Position numbers and translations under genes: made by a program. 64,000 bases of DNA from Campanula takesimana (Eukaryota > Streptophyta > Magnoliopsida > Asterales > Campanulaceae), in assembly GCA_026119855.1 (NCBI GenBank), contig JAOWBW010000284.1:744001-808000 (forward strand), given 5' to 3'. Position 1 is the first letter of the stretch. Each line of letters opens with the position of its first letter. Shown here one piece after another: positions 44,661 to 53,083 of this stretch. A model generated the notes under the pieces. It made no database searches. It was not told where the DNA came from and worked only from the letters and a program-made list of their open reading frames with translations.

Positions 44661-45523
44661 TATTACATAAATCCCGGTACAAAGTAAATCCGACACAAAT
44701 CCATATATTACATGTCCAACACATTAACTTAACAATCTTTAGGGAAGACCTTAGAAACATTAGAAAGTGTAATGTTAAGTAGTTTTTTTTGGAGCGTGTG
44801 ACGGCAAAGACAACAACCTAATAGATCAACAAAACAAAACATTTAGAACAAAATGTTAAGGAATATATCCTTAGGGAGTGTAATGTTAAGTAAAATATTT
44901 CATACCTGATTAAGTATTAGAACAGCACCAACACCTATGTCACTTCCATACTGACTTTCCTTAACCACTTTGTCAGCAATGAAAGCTTCAATTGTGTCAG
45001 TCGGATCCTTCAAAGTCACCGAAACAGAGCCATAACTAGTTGGTTTGCACTCCTTCACGACAACAACAACCTAATAGAACAAAAATATAACGACCAATTA
45101 TTTTTAAATATCAACCTTAACTATAATTAATGTAAAATATTATACCTGTTCCACCCTGTCATGTTGTTTGCATTTCTCCTTGATCGTTCTCAACGGGAAA
45201 TATGTACCCTCTGCAGTGAGATAATCCATTGCAGAAAGCCATGGTTTGCGCTGGAAATCTTCATCCTCCTCCGGCTCTTCAAGCTTTCTCCTTATGGCCT
45301 CTTGGGTCGACTGAGGTGGATCCTGAGAGACATGAGCTTTTCCGGAGTGATGCCGCCGCACGGCCTCTGCTGCGATACCAGCGGGACCAGGTATGATACG
45401 AGGCGGTGGAGATTCTAACTCTCGTTCGATTTGAGAGAGATTAGATTGAGCATCGGAGGTTTGACCGGGATTACCATAAAGAGGTTGATTTCCACGATAC
45501 CAGCGGGGGAGAGATGGATCCAT
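44620..45523 (-). CDS. HROB-like OB-fold protein carried by the MULE (3 exons)
   Basis: Exons 45523-45146, 45070-44906 and 44817-44620 join at codon boundaries into 246 residues plus stop. Introns are GT-AG (GTATAA/ATTAG, GTATGA/ATTAG). Three features in order match homologous recombination OB-fold proteins (HROB/MCM8IP; PF15072): RIIPGPAG (42-49), an acidic DEDFQRKPWL (87-96), and an OB fold with VKECKP, VTLKDPTDTIEAF (144-156), GAVLILNQVVVF (174-185) and KNYLTLHF. Cellular HROB recruits the MCM8-MCM9 helicase for repair synthesis at DNA breaks. The protein is much shorter than the vertebrate one, ending soon after the OB fold. It has no lesion, unlike its two neighbours. A role in repairing transposition gaps is inference. 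Confidence 0.8.
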
Positions 45524-45616
45524 TATGACAGTTAGAAATTTTTGAGAGAGATGGATGAGAAATGGATGAATTTGTTTTTGAGGTCACCAAGCCTTTTAAA
45601 GGGTAAGTATTCTGAT

Positions 45617-45720
45617 AAAAACGGTATTGGTAGTGTCGTTTTTGAAAGTTCTGATAAAAACGGTATTGGTAGTGCCGTTTTTGACAGTTCTGATAAAAAC
45701 GGTATTGGTAGTGCCGTTTT
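45617..45720. promoter_or_regulatory. Triple hairpin upstream of the HROB-like gene
   Basis: Three direct copies, 38-39 bp apart, of AAAACGGTATTGGTAGTGCC ending GTTTT (45617-45642, 45657-45681, 45696-45720), about 95-200 bp before the start codon. The arms AAAACGG/CCGTTTT pair. The core CGGTATTGGTAGTGCCG matches 15 of 17 bases in a terminal-repeat hairpin (49241-49257). They could be transposase or regulator sites. Confidence 0.7.
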
Positions 45721-45919
45721 TGACAGTTCTGATAAATTTATTTGAGATGTTTATGTAAATCCTTCTTTGTTTGATTTTTTGTGATGAACTTCCATGTCAA
45801 TATTTGGGGTCTAAATTTATTCCAAAAATTCCACAAAATATCCATTTTATTTATATACATATAAATACTACATCAATCCAAATATTTATTGACCACATCC
45901 CGGTCAAATAGGAAATCCA

Positions 45920-48344
45920 TCAGGGATATGCAGATGGGGTGTAATTGTTAGGAGGATTATGTGGCCTTTCACTTCTCCTAGGCATAAGGCGAGAAATTAC
46001 ACGACCTATTCGTGGTGTGCTAGTTTGACGAGATGGCGATGGTACCTGAGTTGGGTCTATGTGACCAAAAGGTGTAGCCTCCAGAAGCGACATCGGAGGT
46101 AGAGTTGGAGTATAATCCATTTGAAAGCTTCGCCTTCCACTCCCACTCCCACTCCCAGAACCATACGATGTGAAACCCGTCCCTAGAGGTCGACTTGGAG
46201 CATAGTCAACGCTTCTTCTTCGACTTCCACTCCCACTCTCCGAACCATATGATGTAAACCAAAATTTGGCGGGGGAGTTGGAGTATAATCCATCTGTGTA
46301 TGAGAGAATCTATAGTTTCCTGCCTGGGAGAAAGCGTCATGTCCTGTAAATGTGTTTGGACCCTCGTTATCTCCGCCCTCATCATTCCCTTCCTCGCCAT
46401 TGTCCCCCTCATTCGCTGCCTCCTCAACATGTACCTCTGGATCATCCTGCACGTGTTGAGCACGTGTACGAACCCGATTTCGTCTCTGTGGCACCCCTTG
46501 AACATGATCTACTGGTGGTGGAGGAGGTTGGAGGGCATCCAGTCGTTTCTGCTGTCTAATAGATGATAAGGATTGTCTGATGACACCACGGGTAACATAT
46601 AGGTTTTGTGAGCGTATGCCGTATCCCTCTACCTCAGATATGGAATTCTCGTTGGATATGTACGCGCGCTGAAGGTTTTGAATCTGTTGAAAATAACAAA
46701 AAAGGAATAAATTATAACGATAAGATAAAATTGTAAACAAATAAAAATGAACTAAAGTAAATATGTACTATTTAGCTTACCAAACCCTCATAACGACTAG
46801 CATGCGCCCTGTACTCCCCATCCTCTATAGCATTCGGATTTTGGATCAATAACCGTGTAATCCTATGGTACCATAACATATAGTAATGTGTGTAATCTAC
46901 ATCCTCGGTACCATATTGCCCAGCCACCACCAAATTAGCCCGTTGATTCCACATTCCGATGGGAACTATGTGGAATTCAGGCCAATTAACCTCTGACCGA
47001 CCTCGTCGATCAAGTCCATGCAGGTAGTCACTCGTGTCATGTGGGTCAGGGATATTCTGTAACATCCCGAACTGCCTCATTACTCGATCGGGAAGGTGCC
47101 ACTCAACCCTATCAAAGCAAATGAGGGGCACCTTCGCTCTCCATATAGCCTGTCCCTGGAAGCAATATGGTGGACCCTGGACATTTAAGTACGGCTGCCA
47201 CTCAACCTGATCATCATTCAAATACGCCAGCTGATCTCGGTATCCACGCAAGTTGTGGACGGTAAGATGCGTATATGATAAAGGACATTGCCACCTATAT
47301 ATGGAGCAATTTGACATACAAATTAGTGTGTAATAATAAAAATTAAGTACATAGAATATTATGTGGACTTAAATTGAATTTATTTTAGAATACCTGCAAC
47401 CATATGGGGATAATGCATCCTGAAGAATGACATCTCCACGTGTCCTTACGGGTCGTAAACACAACAACCGTTCCCAAGCCCAAAGCTAAAAAAAATAACA
47501 TAAAGAAAAAAATTTGTGTCACGTACAAAACATATTTTCTTCACTACAATAATATAAGAAAATATAATTGACATACATGTACAATTGTTAAGAATGCAGC
47601 ACAACTTTTCGCATCGGGCTTTGTCGCTACACACAAGTCCCAATATAAAAAGGCTAACATTGCACTACCCCAACCGTAGTTCCCGATCGTGTCAACGTCC
47701 CTAAGCAGTGGGAGGTACATGAGTTTCACTAAGACATTACTCGTATCCGGCATTAAATGTGACCCTATGCATATCAAAATATATGCCCGAATATACTGGT
47801 TAACCAATTCGGGCGGGGCATTTGCAGGAAGCTCCTCCTACTGAGTCAGTTCGTCTATAATCCATTTAATAGACAATCTACCACCCTTCAATACGCCATC
47901 AGGTGGTTCAATCCCTAGTAATTCGTGGCATAAATGAACCAATTCCAATTTTTGCATATGGGTTTGGGAACTAATCACAGGATCCCCGTCTATAGGAAGG
48001 CCACATAAAATTCCAACATCCTGAAGGGTGATGGTCATCTCCCCAACTGGCAAATGAAATGTGTGCGTCTCTGGACGCCATCTCTCAACCAAAGCCTCTA
48101 ACAAATGCCAATCATATTTGAAAAAACCTAGTTTATAAACACCGTAAAACCCAACATCTAAAAGTTTACTCTGAATCCTAACATCCAAGTTTTTAGGAGG
48201 TTCCGGACCGCGTCTAAATCTAATATTCTCAACTTCTTGTTGAGCCCAAATATAACGTGACCGGTGTTTATCTTGCCATTTTAATACGGAGTCGTCTAAC
48301 GGCCCGGGATCAACAAATGCTTGGTTATCATGATATTGGTCCAT
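45920..48344 (-). pseudogene. Plant-mobile-domain gene of the MULE (4 exons; nonsense codon and frameshift)
   Basis: Exons 48344-47577, 47485-47394, 47294-46781 and 46683-45920 join in phase with GT-AG introns (GTATGT/TTTAG, GTATTC/TATAG, GTAAGC/CAACAG). TTTTAG just before the ATG suggests a 5'UTR intron as well. The domain is the aminotransferase-like plant mobile domain (PF10536): WRPETHTFHLPVGEMTITL, DVGILCGLPIDG, later YLPLLRDVDTIGNYGWGSAML and HLPDRVMRQFG. Exon 4 is low complexity (proline, acidic, then Gly/Ser-rich). TAG at 47840-47838 breaks exon 1 and a one-base shift near 46262 breaks exon 4. Several MULE families carry PMD genes. Related cellular proteins act in gene expression and transposon silencing. 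Confidence 0.85.
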
Positions 48345-49224
48345 CTAAAACAAACAACAAAACTATTAAACTAAAATTCGTTTAAAAAAGAGGCTGGTCC
48401 GTTAAATATTTAACTGAAAAAGGGCTCTTTTCTGACAGTTTAGTTAACTTTTTGACAGAAAATGGGACTTTTGATAAAAAGAGGGGCTGTTTGTTAAATA
48501 TTTAACAGAATAACGCAAAACCTGTTAAATTTCGGACAGTTCAGTTAAGTTTTTAACGGAAAGTAGGCATTTTTGTTAACTTTCCAACGAAATTCGGATG
48601 ATAATGTGAAGTTCATCAACTTTTAATAAATAGATTATTGTTAAATTAATATAAAATCACATAAGCAAATTAACATGTATTATCAGTTAATATTCTAACA
48701 GAAAATGGGCATTTTTGTTAACTTTCTAACGAAATTCAGTCGATAATGTGAATTTTCATCAACTTTTAATAAATAGCTTTTTGTTAAATTAATTCAAAAT
48801 CACATAAGCAAATTAACATGTATATTATAAACTCAACAAATTAACATATTCTAATTTCATCGAAAAAGATAATTAAAATACAAATTATATAAAAGAAAAT
48901 CACTAAATATGATAGCACTAACCTTATAATGTGGAAATTGTGACAAGATTCCCAACACAAATTAATTTTCTGACCAAAGGGACACTGAGATGCAGAGAAG
49001 ACAGTGATGGAACGAAGGTTGAAGGTTGATGGGGGAATGGGAGGTAGGGTTTGAGTGGGAAGGAGGCTGCCGATTTATGTTGAATTGTCTGGAGGTGAAG
49101 TCGGAATTGGGAGTGCCGACTTCACCAGAAACGGAATTGGGAGTGCCGACTTCTGCCAAATTCCAGACTCCCAAAATATTCCCACTTTGACCCACTTTAA
49201 CCCTTTAAACCCTAATCCGGAATT
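48345..49224. other. 5' region of the plant-mobile-domain gene up to the right terminal repeat
   Basis: Contains two similar blocks of about 130 bp (about 48565-48690 and 48700-48830; AACGAAATTCGG/AACGAAATTCAG, then GATAATGTGAA and TCAACTTTTAATAAATAG). It also has two end-type hairpins at 49097-49123 and 49129-49152. No separate gene is recognised. Confidence 0.65.
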
Positions 49225-49386
49225 TTTGCTTAACCTAAAGTCGGCATTGGTAGTACCGACTTCATCCCAAAGTCGGCAATGCCAATGCCGATTTCACAAA
49301 AAATGGTCATTTTGGTATATAAAGTTTCCCAAATGTCATTTAGGTAGATAATGATTTAAAAGAGAATTATTTAGAAAAAAAAAATC
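49225..49386 (-). repeat. Right terminal inverted repeat of the MULE
   Basis: Inverted match to 40543-40704, with hairpins at 49238-49262 and 49270-49294. Confidence 0.93.
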
Positions 49387-50158
49387 CCCGATTCATGGTT
49401 CATGACGGTTCACGGTTCGCTGAAAACTAAAACTGTTTATGAACCGTTAATTTACGGTTCACGATTCACAGTACGGTTCATCCAGATCATATATTTTTCA
49501 AAAAAAAAAAAAACACGTTTTGAGTAGTTTTTAAGCAATTTTTGAAAAAGTTTGTTTTTTTTATTATTTTTTGATACATTATAAATTATTTTACCTTACA
49601 TAAATACTGTATAAAAGAAACTTTAAATTACATATTTTTAAAGGAATTTAGGGGTTTGAGTGGGACGATAATATTTTGAAAAAAAAAAAGACGACACCCT
49701 TATAATTTTATTAATATTATATTAATATTAATCAAATTTACATAAAGGGAGGGAGACAATCAGCCTTACCCTTTTATAATTAAGAAGGGACATTTAGGAG
49801 CCTTACTTCAAAAAAAATATTTTCAATTTATATAATATTAACCGCCGATTCAAACCGCTGGTTTTGGAAGCCAAACCGCCTATGAACCGTAAACCGCTGG
49901 TTCATGGTTCACCCGATTCACGGTTTTCAACGGTTCTATACCGCCGGTTCATTCAGTTCAAATGTGAACCGTGGGCATGTCTACCTACGTCCCGATTCTA
50001 CATCTCCAACAATTTAGTGCAAAAATTTTACTATTATTTATAATAGTGCAATTTTTGCACCAAACAATTTTAACAATTTGCATCAAATTTTACCTAAATA
50101 AAGCATATTGTGAAAATATTCATTTTTGTTTCACATATATAAATAATATTAGGATGTA

Positions 50159-51019
50159 CTCCCTCTGTCCCATTTTAAGAGTTAAAAAATTAAGGAAAAT
50201 GTGATGTGTTGTGAGTATTGATAGTAGGGGTGGCCAATGATACAAATCTAAACCAACCAATCACATACCAACCGTACCAAATGCATTTGGTATATCAAAA
50301 GTTGGTACATGGTATAAATATCTTATTTTGGTTGATATACCGTACCAACTTTGAAAATTTGGTCGGTACACGATATGAATATTTGACTTTGGTTGGTATA
50401 CCGAGCACCAACATTATGTTAAAAAATGTGTTAAATTTTTTATTATATACCTAGATGACCTTTGATTGGTTGAAATGTATATTTAGTGTTTTATTTAAAG
50501 ACAATAACTTTTCCATTACATGTATTTCTATGTGAAGTTCCTCACAAGTCAAGTTGTAAAAATCCCCAGTAAATTGATTTAATTTCTATTGTATAATAAA
50601 ATTGTAGTGCATGTTTGCTTTTACCATTTTTAAATGCATGGTTCAACTTTTGTTCTTTATATTGTTCACTAATTAATGGAAAATGCAAAAAAATGTTCAA
50701 ATAACATTTGATTTTTAGTACTTCGATTCATACTTGGTAGAGTAACACATACCGATCATACCAACCAAGTACCAACCGTACCAATAAGTTGGTATACCGA
50801 CTTTGGTGGTTGGTAATGGTATTCATTTTCTTGTACGATATTTAATTTGGTTAGTACATGGTATAGGCAAAATACACTTGGTATACCAACCAAGCCATCC
50901 CTAATTGATAGTTGGGTAATAGAGAGAAATTGGGTAGAGAAGAGTTAGTAGATAATTGTTACGAGTATGACATGTAAAACCCACTTTTCATTTTAGGATT
51001 TTGACTCTTAAAATGGGAC
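50159..51019. mobile_element. Stowaway-like MITE interrupted by a hAT-like element
   Basis: The left tip CTCCCTCTGTCCC with ATTTTAAGAGT, preceded by TA, faces ACTCTTAAAATGGGAC at the right, where the outer tip is lost. Without its insertion it is about 170 bp. Confidence 0.75.
50225..50903. mobile_element. hAT-like non-autonomous element (679 bp)
   Basis: Tips TAGGGGTGGC and GCCATCCCTA are inverted, and ATTGATAG is duplicated exactly on both sides (50217-50224 and 50904-50911), the 8-bp hAT signature. The interior has many ACCAACCGTACCAA and GGTATACCGAC-type repeats and no ORF of interest. Confidence 0.9.
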
Positions 51020-51633
51020 GCCATTTTAGGAAATTTTTGACTCAAGTATAAATTTTATATTGTAAAACCTTTTCATATATATCAATTTTTTTTTAGATAT
51101 TTTAAAAGAAAAAGAAGCAGCAAACGTGATAGCGCAGCACTATCTCTTGCACCAAATTTTAAGCAAATGATATAGTTGATTTATAATAGAGCAATGTTTA
51201 GAGTTCCGTTGGAGCACAATAATGCTCTATTTTGAAGTTTTAGATTGTCGTTGGAGATGGTCTAAATGAACGTAAATAACTGAAACTCCAGGTACATTTT
51301 GCGCCGAGTAATGCCAGGGGTACAAAACAAAGACACAAAATCTTGCTTACACAATGAGTTGACGATATTATATTGGTTGCATGGTAGTGGATCTGCCACA
51401 CTCTAATTAAAAACACCAATACAATCACTACACCTAAAAATTTATGAGGAAGATTTTGTAACTTTTTGTGCCCAAATATTATTCTTTGCACCTCAAAGTC
51501 ATATTTATTTCCTAGAAAGGGTAAACGGGAAAAAGAAAAAAAAAAGAAAAGAAACCTATTAGTACGACGGCCGGAGAATATTAAAACGGTAACCGGGACA
51601 GAATCCGACCGGTGACTTGCCCTCGATATTTCC
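51020..51633. other. Intergenic and upstream region of the helicase gene
   Basis: Mostly AT rich. Just before the TATA box are AAACGGTAACCGG and GACCGGTGAC (51583-51615), short GC-containing motifs that could be promoter elements. Confidence 0.4.
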
Positions 51634-51640
51634 TATATAA
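51634..51640 (+). promoter_or_regulatory. TATA box of the helicase gene
   Basis: TATATAA followed about 30 bases later by a pyrimidine-rich CTCTCCTCTC start region, a typical plant core promoter. Confidence 0.7.
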
Positions 51641-51664
51641 ACCCGTCTCCACACCCCTCTCCTC

Positions 51665-53083
51665 TCATATTTGGCTTCTTCGCCTCTCTCTCTTTCTCAC
51701 AAACTCTCCCTACCATCGACGGACACATACATATACGTATAATTTTAATTCTCTATCTCTCTCTTGATTTAGGTTTGCTCCTGAGAGGTAATTTCTCTCT
51801 CCAACTTGACCACTATTTAATTCAATCCAATTCAATGTTTTCCATTTTTTCCTTTTCTTCTTGAGCAATTATATTAGGGGAGACAAAAAATATTATTTGG
51901 TTCTTTATGGTTTAAATCGAACAACTACTAAACTTAATAAACAGATCGATTCATCCCTACCGACTGGCGGTGTTACTGGATCTGTTTTGGATTTGATGAT
52001 TGAATCTTGACCTGCCCTTTTGTTTAATACTCATTTACAATAGAAGAATGGGGGTGGTTTGAGTGAATGATTCTTGGAATGCCATGGTTTTGGATTTAGG
52101 TTTTAGGTATTAGGTTGAGGTTAGTCATTACATTCAATTAAAATACATTATTTGGGGGAATTGATTTTTGGGTTTGTGGCCAGCTGTATTAATTCATTAG
52201 TAGGTAGTCTGTGTGTATTTTGCAGTCCTATTTGTGCATTAGGGTTTCTAGTATCAGTGGATATGTGTAATATTTTTGCTATGCAATATACATGCGTTTT
52301 ACGACCTTATGCTAGATTATCACATTTGATATTTTATTTGGAACATAAATTATTTTGTAATTTGGTCTTGGATGGATTCCCGCTGATTTAAATTGTGAAA
52401 TGATGGTTAGTGTTTTAAGGACGCTGAGATTGATCTAGCATGTGAAAGATTGGGGCGGGTGTCTTTGTTGTCTTATATTGCACAAGTCCTATTTTGATTT
52501 AAGTTGCCTGGTCTAGCTAATGTTTCCCTGTTAAAATGAGGGTCTTTGTTTGAATTGGGGAATTTATTGGAAATAGAAAGTGTAAGGTTAGGGTGTTCAT
52601 GGTGTTCATCTTAGTTTGGTATTTATTTTGTTGTGAATCTATCTTCTCCTTGATTCATTTCATTTTTTCGAAGTCTTTGAGGTTTACATGCTATTTTGTA
52701 GCTCATTTGATTGCTGCTTCTCTATTAGAAGGCAATGCCTGTGTATTCCAATATTTTTGTTCACATGTCTTTAAAACATCTAGTTTTTGTAAGGTTATTG
52801 TCAAAAGACAAAATTGATTGTAATATATCAAGATAAGTAGTGAGTGTCACTAGTTACTCCTGTGGTGCTATCCTAATAGATTTTTTTTTTCTTTTGAAAA
52901 ACCTGCAGAAGTCATCTTGCTTAAATTCATCTGAACACATCACTTCCAGCTCTGAGGGTTTTTTTCGCCGTTTCCCCCTGGTGTTGGCATGTTATGTTCA
53001 TATTCTGATAGAAAAAAACTGCAAATAGTGAGAGGCACACCATTTTGGAAAAATAATATAGTTTTTATGCATATACATATGAG
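51665..53083 (+). other. 5'UTR of the helicase gene, with a 1.1-kb intron
   Basis: Exon 1 runs from about 51665 to 51787 (CTGAGAG/GTAATT). The acceptor is at 52906-52908 (CCTGCAG/AAGTC). Exon 2 continues to the ATG at 53084. Exon 2 has several upstream ATGs, including an 85-codon reading (52989-53246) that overlaps the main start in another frame. Confidence 0.7.

Larger units (their letters stand above)
40543..49386. mobile_element. MULE (8.8 kb) with transposase, plant-mobile-domain gene and HROB-like gene
   Basis: Terminal inverted repeats of about 162 bp (40543-40704 and 49225-49386) share AAATCATTATCTACCTAAAT and ACTTTATATACCAAAATGAC. A direct repeat CCCGATTCATG flanks it (40532-40542 and 49387-49397), giving a 9-11 bp duplication. 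The transposase is on plus; the other two genes are on minus, so the transposase and HROB-like genes converge at a hairpin-repeat array (44318-44660). Hairpin motifs crowd both ends and the space upstream of the HROB-like gene. The ends match well, so the insertion is probably not ancient. Confidence 0.95.
40524..49983. mobile_element. hAT-like non-autonomous element split by the MULE
   Basis: The left tip TAGACATGCCC (40524-40534) and right tip GGGCATGTCTA (49973-49983) are exact inverses. The flanks CCTACGTT and CCTACGTC form an 8-bp duplication with one mismatch, the hAT target size. Without the MULE it is about 610 bp, rich in GAACCG/CGGTTC repeats, and non-coding. Confidence 0.8.

Noticed and set aside
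44247..44696. 149-codon minus-strand ORF with repeated YVTG-WSLNLF units
   Set aside because: Product of the 51-bp tandem array; only the short in-frame end of the HROB-like exon 3 is kept.
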